64,000 nucleotides of DNA from Ophioderma brevispina. Its lineage: Eukaryota; Echinodermata; Ophiuroidea; Amphilepidida; Ophiodermatidae. The notes below the pieces were generated by a model. The model was not told the DNA's origin. It did not search any database and saw only the letters and a list, made by a program, of their open reading frames with translations. The translations under genes were made by a program, and so were the position numbers. Of the stretch, positions 35,901-45,724 are shown one piece after another; the first letter of the stretch is position 1; every line of letters starts with the position of its first letter. The DNA is taken from positions 1 to 64,000 of the forward strand of contig JAMKCH010079145.1 of the NCBI GenBank assembly GCA_023653785.1, given 5' to 3'.

Positions 35901-37040
35901 GAACCATTCTATACACTTGTTCTATATGGTAATGTACATTTAAAGTCACAATTACTTAATATATTATTGAAGCACCCTCATACATGTACCTACCATAGAT
36001 TCGACCCGGGCCTTAAGATTACAAGTCCTAACCTTATCCCACCTACATGACTTTAACTGATGACAATGATAAAATTAAATATCTGTATGTGCGTCTACTT
36101 CTTTTTTCAAATTAAACTAAATATAATACAAAAGGAGGACAAGATTTTTTAAAAAACTATTTGTAAAACTGATAGGGAAAAATAAATTTTGCATTTTAAT
36201 GACGTTACTATAACGTTAATTTAACGCATTTTATTGGTAAAACGATTTTCATATTCATATATTTAAAAACAAGTAGGTTACAAAAGAACGTAATATCCGG
36301 AAAATATAACAACGTCTGCGTATACAAAAAAAACTACTACCTTTTTTCAAAATGTGTAGTATTATTTTCTAGCCACTTGTTTTAGTTACATTTTTCTGCT
36401 TCAAATTGTAATTTTATGTTATGTAGGTAATAAAGCGAAGATTATTGATAATTGGGGTTACTTAATTTAAAAGGTAAATTCTGGTAAAAATAGGACATTT
36501 TTAACAGTGCGGGCATGTTTTTTTAACCCTCTATAGGTGTGGGTAGATTTTTGTTTCTGGAAAGTGGAAATTTTTTTTTTTTGCTCGTATGGTGGGTGAA
36601 TTCAACAAAAACTTCCACCCCCCCCCCCCCTTGAAGTCTAAATGGTGCGTCCTAAGAGCCCGGGAAAATTGTGTTTTCAGATGGGCTCTCGGGGTAAATG
36701 TTCATGGAGAGTTCATATATCAAGCGACGTAAGGGGTGTGGGTAGTGGTGCCTCCTCCCGCGCGAAGCGCAAAACCCGTGCAATATTTCGGTGTCCAAAA
36801 CGCGATTTTTCCTCATGCAAATTGATCGAAACAATTGACTTTGTAAATGGTTCACGTTATGATTGGTGTGATCGAAGTAAAATATATTGATTTAGTTTGT
36901 ATTCATCACTTTATTCATATGTAACGTTTTCGTGGAGAGTTCCTATATCAAGCGACACGGGGTATGAGTTGCGGGAGGCTCGAACCCTTTGCAATGTTCG
37001 CTTTCCACAACACATTTCCTCATGCAAATTTGACATTTGA
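32960..37040 (+). repeat. six dispersed modules, each with a POU octamer ATGCAAAT
   Basis: Modules of about 80-110 bp share GCGCGAAGCGCGGAACCC-like sequence, then TGCAATATTCGCTTTCCAAA, ACACATTTTCCC and ATGCAAAT. Octamers lie at 33031-33038, 33247-33254, 34280-34287, 34945-34952, 36815-36822 and 37022-37029. All six are in the same orientation and unevenly spaced. Several are preceded by AGTTCCTATATCAAGC. More degraded relatives may lie near 35080 and 35440. The octamer is a known POU-domain binding site; any regulatory role here is untested. Confidence 0.75.
36616..36630 (+). repeat. poly-C tract
   Basis: A run of about 15 C following AACTTCCACC. Confidence 0.85.
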
Positions 37041-37189
37041 AATATGCAAGTTGTCCCCCATATAATGCTTGGAAAGAGTTCCATATGTACCCCCGCCCCC
37101 CACCCTTTAAAATCCTACAGAAACAAACCAACATACGCCCTGCACTGAAATCGGGTCTATAAACTCTATAACAGGGTTCAAACGAAAGC

Positions 37190-37532
37190 TTAAGATTTTA
37201 GGACATCCAACAGTACTATATGTGGTTACATGACTTGTAGTGATTTCGTATAATAAGATCCCAAATTATTTTCTTACCTTGTATTTGGCTACAGAAATGC
37301 CTTGAAAGTAAAAACAAAAGGCGATTTTGATTTGCCTTAGTAAAACATGCATGGGCTGTAAAACTTATTCAATTCGAAATTTCACAATTTTTGTACAAAA
37401 GAAAATGATTAAGTAGATCATCATTTCACATGGGGATATTTTTTGATAGAAAAGCTTTCTTAGTGCAGAAATCGAAATTTTCATTTTTTTTCGGGGGCAC
37501 CCTGTTATGTGAAATATATCGTTGCACTTTAA
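37190..37532. mobile_element. TTAA-type MITE, family C copy 1
   Basis: The interior matches the other family C copies: CCTTGTATTTGGCTACAGAAATG, AAATTTCACAATTTTTGTAC and CACATGGGGATATTTT. The right end ATATCGTTGCACT is followed by TTAA. The left end is degraded. Confidence 0.8.
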
Positions 37533-37749
37533 CCGCGCGTTTTAGCGCTGAAACCTTTGGAATTTTATGGGTTACAAAAGTATATCCGTAGATGAAGGTA
37601 TAACGTAGGCTAAGTGTCATTGTCGCATGTTTATTTCGGCGAGTTGGGGGAGTGACGCGGCTCCCTTGGATCCGCGCCATTGATATTACCAACTTTGAAT
37701 ACCCATACTGATTTAAGACAATCGAAACATTCAATTCCACCAATTTCGC

Positions 37750-37873
37750 ATTGATCCCTCTTTCTTCTCTCTCTTTCGATCTCTTCCCTCCTCTCCCTCT
37801 TGTTTCTTCTCCCTCTCGTTTTGCTTCTCTCTCTTTTTTCCCTTCTTTCTCTCCTTTTTTTTTTTTTTTTTTC
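37750..37873 (+). repeat. TC-rich tract ending in poly-T
   Basis: CTTCTCTCTCTTTCGATCTC-type pyrimidine tract followed by about 20 T. The long lysine/arginine/glutamate-rich open stretches on the minus strand here are an artefact of this tract. Confidence 0.85.
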
Positions 37874-39229
37874 TTCCTCAAAAAAGTGGTGCGGCGATCC
37901 CCCCACCTGGCGCATAGCTGCGACCAGCCCTGTAAATATCTTAAATGCATAATTGATGCGAATTTACTGAACGGTCGACCAGTGAGTCGTAGAGCATCAC
38001 AGAATTAATCGAGCGAAAGTAAGTTTCGCGCAAAAAAAATAGACAAAAGACTCTGCTTGGGGATTTTGTTTTTGCTCCTTGCCCATCATTAATCAATTTT
38101 CTCCCCGTGGAATTGGTGGCAAAGAAGAACCAGTTTAGCTTAGCGATTTTCACATTTTTCACATGGCAGACATTTAAACTTAAGATTTTGAAATACTAAC
38201 AGTCTGAGTAGCTTCTCGGTTTCATATGGAGAGGACCATCACCATCATCTTCCCAGGGATTCATCATGCATATTTCGAGTCAGTGTTGGCGGCTTGAATG
38301 AGCACTTGGGGGTCTTCATACTTCATGCATTGCAGCGCAGTTAGTGAAGTATACGCTCGCGTCTCCCAAATTACTTTTAAAAACCGTTAATTTAATTCAA
38401 TCTTTTTTGGATATGATATATCTATCATGTCTATTGAGATATTCATCAAGAGAAGCATACTGTTATTATGTTATGAAAGTGTGGTATTATATTGCTGAGT
38501 TCAAGCCCGATTTCTGCATTGATATGGACACTATAGCAAACAGATGTTATAGGCCTACGTATTATTTAGATAGAACGCGAATAATATGCTATATGGTCAA
38601 TTGAACCATTGCAAATCATTAAGTGAAAGGGAACTGACCTAAAACAAAAATACCGCAGGGGCAATAGTGAAATATGCCAAATTTGGCCACACCATGGTTA
38701 AAAAGATACGTAGGGCATAATATGTGGACATTTTGGTTGATGAAAAGCTATGAAAATGATTGAATGGTTAGGCGCAAATCTTGATGCCCTAGGCTAGGCT
38801 GATGAGTTCGGAAAATACAGACATGAATGGTAGGCCTTATATGAAACCAATAATTAACGGTTGACTGTGAAGTTTCATGTCAAGGCCACCTCATCATCTA
38901 GCCATCTGCGAAATGCACTTGAACACCACGTAATTCTTTTCGCCAAAGGCGCGTTATTTTAAGTGATCGACAAAAGTTTCAAATGAAAATGCCACTGTAT
39001 GTTATATTAATCATGTTGATCTGATGTGCTTCCGCCACTTTTAAAGGGGGGCATTATTTGAAAACATGCATTATACACCTAGAGGATGATGAAAGGAAAA
39101 TACACAGCTGATATGTTTTGAGGTTAATGTTCTTTCGTTCGTTCGTTTGCTACGAGTGACTCGTTTGTTAATAATGTCTTGGCCCGGACAACCGTTATCC
39201 CGCGCCGTAATATTTGGATGATGCTTACT

Positions 39230-39418
39230 TCAAACCCTTGCCCCATATCCGGGTCGGGTCGCTTTCCGTCTTTGTCGTTTGTCCCAGACCTGCTTTCCAT
39301 CTTCTTTGATAGGCCATTGGCCTTCCCATCTCTTCTTTGGTCGCCTTGTCCCATTTTTTCTCAGTGATGTGGACAGCCACCTCACCAGACTCTGGTCATC
39401 CGTCCTCTGAACATGCCC
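39230..39418 (-). pseudogene. 3' end of a non-LTR retrotransposon reverse transcriptase ORF
   Basis: On the minus strand 62 codons end in a stop (39230-39232). They open with GHVQRTDDQSLVRW and continue with NGTRRPKKRWEGQW. The GHV-R-DD and RRPKKRW motifs resemble the C-terminal tail of endonuclease/reverse-transcriptase proteins of animal LINEs. The sequence upstream (above 39419) has no RT core, so it is a 5'-truncated remnant. Assignment is by motif memory only. Confidence 0.5.
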
Positions 39419-39900
39419 GGGTGTAGGCTACATGTCTAACCCGGACTAAACCATCTCACCCCTCGGAATATTTTGCTCCCTGGATGGATTTGCCGGTTGC
39501 AATGAAAGTGATGAAGTGAGGGTTCCTTATTGTCAACATAGTAGCGTCTGTAGTAAACGCCCTCGAGGGGTGAAATATTATTTTTTTAAAGGAGGACTTT
39601 GTTTATTAATTTCCATCGGGAACCATAGCCAGTACCGTCTGGAATATCCTGGTGCTCCCGCTCAAAAGATCGATGTTTGAACAAGCTCATCAACATCAAA
39701 CAATGCTGATGCACGCTGAATGAAAATCGCATGACAAAGAGATATATATGTCCATCTAAAAATGGTCTATGTAACACCCATTTTTACATAGAGGGATTGT
39801 AATTTCTCTAAAAAATCCTCAATTACCCAAGTAGGCCTATCTACACTTTAATTTGAGGACATATGCACATTTTATAGCCAGTTCAGGCCGGCAAACCTGT

Positions 39901-39921
39901 CAGTGACACAGTGTCACTGAT
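39901..39921. repeat. 21-bp near-perfect palindrome
   Basis: TCAGTGACAC and GTGTCACTGA flank one A. No element edge was recognised around it. Confidence 0.8.
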
Positions 39922-40019
39922 TGCTCAATCGCTAATGCTATGAGCATTAAATATAATGTTAATGTACAGAATGGACAAAGCATTCCATTACAGAATTACC
40001 ATGTTACGAAATGCCGTGT

Positions 40020-41665
40020 TGCCCAGGGCCTTAGGGTGTGGTATGTGCAAGCTTTGGGTGTTGGGTTATGGTCTGTGGTATGGTCAGGGGTATGCGGGTG
40101 GTGTTGTGGTCGTGCAGGCATGAGTGGGTTTAGGGGTTGTGGTTCGGGGGTATGGGTGTTGTCTGCGCCTAGAGGGTTTGGAGATGTGGGTCCATGGGTA
40201 TGGGTGTGGGTCCGGGGTATGGGGATGTGGTCCGGGGAAGGGTGGCATGGGTATGGGTGTGGTCGGGGGTATGAGGGTGGGTCCGTCCGGGGTATGGACA
40301 TGTGGTCCCTAGGGGGTGTGGTCGGATGTGTATGGTGGGGGTCAGGGTATTGCATAGGGCTGACACCCGTGAGGTTGTGGTGTGTGTGGTTACAATATAG
40401 GGGTGTGGTATGAGGATATGGGGGGTGGATTTGGAAGCATGGGTGTTGCACAGAGTATGGGGTGGTGTTTTTGTAGTCTTGGGTGTGGTGTGAGGGTGTG
40501 GATGGGGCGTGGTCAGGAGGGGTAGGGGTTGGTCCGGGTGGGGGGGGTATGGGGTGTGTCAGGGGTATGGGGTGTGGTTGGGTATGTCCGGGGGTTTATG
40601 GAGATGTGGTCCGTAGTGTGGGTGCGGGGTATGGAGGTGTGGTCGGGGGTATTGCACTAATAGGGCTGACAATTGTGAGGGTTGTGTGGTGACTGGTGAG
40701 TGGTCAAGGATAGGGGTGTGGTCTGGGTCTGGGTTATGATGGGTGGTCTTGGAAAGTATGGGTGTTTGCCAATGTATGGGGTATGGTCTGGGGTGTGGGT
40801 GTGGTCCAGGGTATGGTCCAGGGGTAGGGGGTGTGTGTGTTGTGGTCTGTGGGTATGGGGTGTGGTCTGTGGGTATAGGGTGTGGTTGGGGAATGGGTTT
40901 TGGTCTGGGGGTGTTAGGGGGTGTGGGTCTGGGGTATTGAGAGGTATGGTCTGGGGGAATGGGGTGTGTAGTCGGGGTATGGGGCTGTGGAGCGGGGTAT
41001 GGTCGGGTATGGAGATGTGGTCCATGGGGTGGGTGATCCAGAGGTATGGGGTGTGTTAGTTGGGGTATATAGGTATGGCATAGGGCGACACTTGTGAGGT
41101 GTGGGTGTGGTCGGTCACTGCGGGTTATGAAGTATGGGTGTGCCCCCCAGGTATGGGTGGGTTTTGGGGTGTGAGGGTGTGCGTCCAGAGGTAAGGGGAG
41201 TGGTCCAGGGTATGGGTGTGGGTGGGTATGGGTTGTTGTGGTCGGGGTATGGGTGTGGTCTGGGGTATGGAGGCGTGGTCTGGGGGTATGGAGATGGGGT
41301 CCGTAGGGGGGGTGTGTTCTGGTCGGGTATGCATAGGGGGCTGACATTTTTGTGAGGGTGGGTGTGTGGGCCATTGATTTGGGGGGTGTGGTCTGGGGAT
41401 GTGGGGGGGTGTTGTCTTGGAAAGTATGGGTGTTTGCCCAGGGTATGGGGTGTGGTCTGGGTGTGGGGTTATTGGTCCGGGGTGATGGATGTGGTTCCGT
41501 TGGTATGGGGTGTTGTGCTGGCCAGGGATATTGGAGGTGTGGTTGGGGTATTGGAGGGGTCAGGATAAAGGTGTGGTCAGGGGTATGGTGTGGTCCGGGG
41601 GGGTGAGGTGTTGTCCTGGGGATATGGGGGGGTATGATCCTGGGTATGGTGGGGTGTCCCAGGGG
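40020..41665 (+). repeat. GT-rich minisatellite with higher-order structure
   Basis: About 1.65 kb of variants of GGGGTATGGGTGTGGTC. Two marker words recur in it: GCATAGGGCTGACACTTGTG-like at about 40346, 40653, 41072 and 41330, and CTTGGAAAGTATGGGTGTTT at about 40429, 40747 and 41417. They define a larger unit of roughly 260-420 bp. Nearly all G is on the + strand. The long Pro/His/Thr-rich open frames on the minus strand (for example 40559-41374) are by-products of the repeat. Confidence 0.9.
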
Positions 41666-42067
41666 TATGTATGTTCAAAAGAACAATTCTATATCGGACG
41701 ACAATTTGGACCGCCATCACCATTTTTCAACGAAAAGGTCAAAAGGGGCATCTGGGGGTCATTTGAGTTATTGTTGACAATTGCTGAAATATTTCTTGCA
41801 CAGAAATGCTAGCATCCACCAAAAGTTGCTTCGAATGATTCTTGAGTGAGTGTATGAGGGGATGTTCTGTAACCTGACCAATATGACACACTATGAATTC
41901 GGACCGTATCAGAATAAAATGTCCTTTATCTGTTCAGGGGTTGCCCCAATTCGAGGGGGTATAAAACAAATTGTGTCAGATGGGTCAGGGTCACAGTAAC
42001 TCCTGTGTTTGAGGTGTTTTTGTTTAGTTTAAATGCTTCCAGAGAAAGAGATGGGTATGGTCTTCCA
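41666..42067. other. intronic sequence without recognised feature
   Basis: Ordinary sequence between the minisatellite and a hairpin. No exon or repeat was supported. Confidence 0.5.
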
Positions 42068-42128
42068 GTGACCTTGATGAATTCAGCAGACTTATATGGA
42101 ATAAGTCTGCTGAATTCATCAGGGTGAC
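42068..42128. repeat. 61-nt near-perfect hairpin
   Basis: GTGACCTTGATGAATTCAGC (continuing AGACTTA) pairs with TAAGTCTGCTGAATTCATCA (continuing GGGTGAC): 27 positions with one mismatch and one G-U type pair, and a loop of seven bases (TATGGAA). It may be a tiny palindromic insertion or an RNA hairpin of precursor size. Confidence 0.85.
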
Positions 42129-42200
42129 TAGTGACCCAGGGGCACTAAAGGGCCATACCCGAAAGGGATTGGTAATTCAAGAAAATTGTTCGGCTTCAGT

Positions 42201-42407
42201 CAGTGGCGTAACGGGCCTGCCCGCTCTGAGGGGGCAAATTTCCCAGTTTTGGGAAATTTTCCCTCTCAGGGAGTCAAAATGCCAATTTTTCCCGGTCAGA
42301 GGGCCAAAAAACGGCTGATTTAGCATGGTTTTTTCAATTTTTTTCCCGGCCAAAGTCGCCAGGGGGGGCAACCTGGCCCCCCACCCCCCCCGCCTGTTAC
42401 GCCACTG
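42201..42407. mobile_element. hAT-like MITE family H, copy 1
   Basis: 207 bp with termini CAGTGGCGTAACGGGC and CGCCTGTTACGCCACTG. It is flanked by perfect 8-bp duplications GCTTCAGT (42193-42200 and 42408-42415). The interior has CTGCCCGCTCTGAGGGG and AAAACGGCTGATTTAGCATG. Sister copies: 45503-45717 and 51774-51982. Confidence 0.92.
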
Positions 42408-42477
42408 GCTTCAGTAAGTTACAAGGAGTGATCAATAGGTCATTTAGAAATATTTGAGCTCATTGTTTGATGTTTAA

Positions 42478-42967
42478 AGAGACACTGGCACATTTGAAAA
42501 ATAGTGCGCCCTCAAGATTTTTCAAAATCGATATTGTAAAGCTTTTATATACAAAACCCCTCACCCGAAAAGATTAAGACCAAATCAGCTTGTAATTTAA
42601 CGTTGCCGGCGACGCGAAATTCAGCAGACGACGAAAATGGTGCTTAAAACAAGAACACGCACGCCGTATGCATGTTTCCCACGCTATGAACACTGTTTGA
42701 CCTGTCTATAACCTTTGTGGTTTTAATATCAGTGAGTACGAGTCAAAAATATTCATGTAATATACACATTTGTTGATTAAAGTTATGGAAAACTTAAAAG
42801 TTGGCCTACAAATTACCTGGATGTCTTTATCCTCATATCAATGTCCCTATCTGTTTGGGGTTTGTTATTTTTATGTGTAAAACATATCTCTGTTCTTCCA
42901 ATGGCCTAGACTATCATTTGAGAGCAAATGAAGAATTTCATATTTTGAAAATGTGTGGCAGTGCCGC
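42478..42967. mobile_element. TTAA-type MITE, family K
   Basis: It is flanked by TTAA (42474-42477 and 42968-42971). The termini AGAGACACTGGCACATTT and AAAATGTGTGGCAGTGCCGC are imperfect inverted repeats. 490 bp, single copy in this window. Confidence 0.8.
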
Positions 42968-43984
42968 TTAAATAATGCGCAGAAAAATTTCATGGTCACC
43001 TGGGCATGGGTGTCAATTCTTCCATTATTTGTCCCCAAATGGTGGATAGGTTTGTCTCTATGTTCATGTGGGGAGGGAGTTTGATGCTTAGGTGATTGGA
43101 ACCTATGTTAAATTTTGGGGAAGAATTGGATAAAAATGTGGCAAGGAGGGTGAACATTTCTGATTTTCTGGAAAAATGACACACTAGCGCCCATGGTGTC
43201 AATGGTTCCTTTAGAATTTTTGAGCTCCTGTTCTGATGTTTACAAATGTGTGTCAAAAGGATGTTCTATTCGTTATACCACATTTTAAGATCCGGTGTTT
43301 TGTGCCCCGCTAACGGGGTGGCCGGACACACCCTCACACTCAGCAAATACTGCTTTGTGAGTGAATGTCACCAGTTTAAAAGACTGATGTCACTAAGATG
43401 TACAAACACTTACGATACATTTGCTAAATTTGGAAATCTAAAAATATTTTTAAAAAAATCGGATTGGTGGCCCTAACATACTCTGCAATTGATAAGAGCA
43501 AAACATCCGAAAATAAGATAAAAATGGATATTGAGTTAAAAGGTTGGTGAGTCCATCAACAACCTCCCTCATTCCCGACCCCCTTTCCCCACTTTTACTC
43601 CACCAAAATTAAATTTTTTATCATTACCCCAATGAATTACCCCTAGTGAAATGCACACACACCATCATTGGCAGCCGACTTTCTTTCTGGGTGGGTTTGG
43701 GGGATGTGGGCAGAGTGTTTTTTTGTTTTTTGGAAAAGTGAAATTTTTTTGGGGGTGAGGCCAAAATATCACAAAATAATTTGGAAGATTTTAAGATCCA
43801 ATTTTTGGCCCAAAATTGCTGGTAAGTAATTTGCAGCATTTTAGTCTTTTTGAGTGAAATTTTCACTCTTTGCATTTATTTTTCAGTTCTACTTTTTTCT
43901 CTTTCTCTTTTTTGTGTTTTTTTCATTACCCTAACGCGGCGCGAGATGCAATGAGACCAACAAAACGTGGTACCGACCAGTTCG
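42968..43984. other. intronic sequence with decayed repeats
   Basis: Fragments resembling family A (near 43450-43540, with CCTAACATACTCTGCAATTG) and a C-rich repeat also seen at 63085 (CAACAACCTCCCTCATTCCC). No gene. Confidence 0.4.
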
Positions 43985-44790
43985 AAATGTTTCTCCTCTC
44001 TCGGTTGCATCTTCTCGGCCGTCAACAACTATTTTTTTGTCGCGCAATGACTCTCATTGGACCATTGCATCTGGGCCGTCTTACCCGGAAATGACGCATG
44101 TTCCTCTCGTTTGCACCTGGGACGTAATTCCCGGGAAATGAATGCGAGGCTTTTCAACTGCATTTTACGGACGGGGTTTGGCCCGCGAAGGCGCAATGCT
44201 TTCATCAGGCGGTTGCCACTGGTGTACAAATGCCCATAGATGATTTCGATAGTAATAGCGACACCCATTTCGATAAGCTATTTTTTTACTTATGCAATAA
44301 ACTATTCATGACGTAACCGGAGCATGACGTAGTGTAATAGTGCCACGCACGACTATGATTTAGCGTAATACCGCCAGTCACGACTGGCGAACTCTAAGCT
44401 ACAAATTTTCATGCATAATCAGTGTGCAGCTACGCATCCTTATTAATTTATTTATTTAGTTATTATCCCTGTTTTTATTGCATTCGCACGCAGATGTTCC
44501 TCGTTCATCTTGTTACTTCTTTCCGGAAACTTGTCGGCGATGTTCCCTCGTTGCATCTGGGCCTCTTCCGGGAAAATGACTCGATGTTCCTCGTTGCATC
44601 TGGGCCGCTTCCGGAAAATGACGCGATGTTTTTTTCGTTGCATCTGGCCGTTATTGACTTGACGCTACTTATTCCTGTGCCCGGGAAAACGGCCGGATTC
44701 AATGAAACGCAAAATTTGGCTCTCGTTGCCCCTCGGCCCGTTAAAATAAAAAGTAGATTGCCCCTCGTTGTATTTGGGCCGTCGGTCGGT
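43985..44790. repeat. two blocks of a minisatellite of about 50 bp
   Basis: Units carry GATGTTCCTCGTTGCATCTG followed by GGCCGCTTCCGGAAAATGACG. Copies occur at 43990-44165 and 44490-44660, with weaker copies to about 44785. An ordinary stretch near 44180-44485 separates the blocks. The open frame at 44422-44835 follows the repeat period and is not a gene. Confidence 0.75.
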
Positions 44791-44906
44791 AGCCAAACGA
44801 CCCGGTCCGGGTTAGGGTTAAAAAAAACGTATTGAGAATTTACTGATGTATTATTTTTATTTACTTACATACATTGTTTGTTTGTCTTCCCATGGTCCAC
44901 CAACAG

Positions 44907-45015
44907 TTCACACAGATTACAACAGCAAAACCATGAGAAAGGAATCAATAATGCAGAAATTTCTGAAATGTTGGCCGAGTACATACGACGCAATGCTGAA
45001 ATGAAGCTGACCAAA
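44907..45015 (+). CDS. proposed exon 6, helical segment
   Basis: It follows a strong acceptor (TTTGTTTGTCTTCCCATGGTCCACCAACAG) with one base that completes the codon left open by exon 5. It reads 36 codons, starting SHRLQQQNHEKGINNAEISE and ending EYIRRNAEMKLTK, then donor GTAGGT, exit phase 0. The peptide is charged and predicted helical by eye, like a coiled coil or a short dimerisation helix. No family was recognised. A second in-phase acceptor 9 bases downstream could remove three residues. No following exon was found before 64000. Confidence 0.65.
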
Positions 45016-45034
45016 GTAGGTGTCATCAGATTAA

Positions 45035-45384
45035 AGGTGCAATGAGAGATTTCAAATAAAACAGGTGTCCCTAACAATGTGCAAATTCTGATTTGGACAC
45101 TGGTGTAAATTTTATATCAAAAGTCTCCCCCATCCGTAGACTATTAAGCTGAGAACTGTTTCTTTTCTTTGGTACAAAAATTGTGAAATTTCTAATTTCC
45201 ATATAGGGGGATAATGAAATTCACCTATGGTTTTCTATTGGAATATAAGCATATAAGCCACCTTTTGGGTTTCCATTTTAAGTTACTTCCTGTAGCCAAA
45301 TAAAGGTAGTGAATCTTATTGAATCTATATGAAATCCTACATATCACAGAAAATATGGATGAATTGACCTCTCTACGTTGCACC
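45035..45384. mobile_element. TTAA-type MITE, family C copy 2
   Basis: Flanked by TTAA (45031-45034 and 45385-45388). The left terminus is AGGTGCAATGAGAGATTTC, with CTACGTTGCACC at the right. It is in the opposite orientation to copies 3 and 4. It lies only 15 bases after the donor of exon 6. Confidence 0.88.
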
Positions 45385-45502
45385 TTAAAAGTGGAGGTTG
45401 TATGAGCAGTCCTCTCAACTCCTTCTCCCTATTGCATAAAGCTCTGCCCAAATCGTGTCTACTCTACTACCAAGTCATGAGACTAGAAAACAAGCATATT
45501 AA

Positions 45503-45717
45503 CAGTGGCGTAATGGGCCTGCCCGCTCTGAGGGGCAATTTCCCAGTCTGGGGAAATTTTCCTCTCAGGGGGGTCAAAAGGCCAATATTTCCCGGTCACA
45601 GAGGGCCTAAAAAAACGGCTGATTTAGCATGATTTTTGCAAATTTTTTCCCCTGCCACAGCCGTCAGGTGTGGGGGGCACACCTGCCCCCCTGCCCCCCC
45701 GGCCTGTTACGCCACTG
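45503..45717. mobile_element. hAT-like MITE family H, copy 2
   Basis: Termini CAGTGGCGTAATGGGC and GGCCTGTTACGCCACTG. The flanking duplication is ATATTAA(A), with one A missing on the left. The right flank coincides with the left end of the family J element. Confidence 0.88.
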
Positions 45718-45724
45718 ATATTAA

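Larger units (their letters stand above)
28279..44906 (+). other. 16.6-kb intron packed with repeats
   Basis: It lies between exons 5 and 6, which match in phase. It holds the MITEs, modules, minisatellites, homopolymer tracts and retrotransposon remnant listed below. The stretches 29210-30270, 30640-31790, 31970-32815, 35100-36600 and 37875-39225 show no feature I can support. Confidence 0.55.

Noticed and set aside
37426..37950. 174-codon minus-strand open frame with a Lys/Glu/Arg-rich centre
   Set aside because: The centre is the reverse translation of a TC microsatellite and poly-T, and the rest overlaps a family C MITE.
40559..41374. 271-codon open frame on the minus strand, rich in Pro, His and Thr
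   Set aside because: It is a by-product of the GT-rich minisatellite, which lacks stops in several frames on both strands.
44422..44835. 137-codon open frame with repeated HLGLFREND-type segments
   Set aside because: The repetition follows the 50-bp minisatellite, not a protein repeat with conserved frame.
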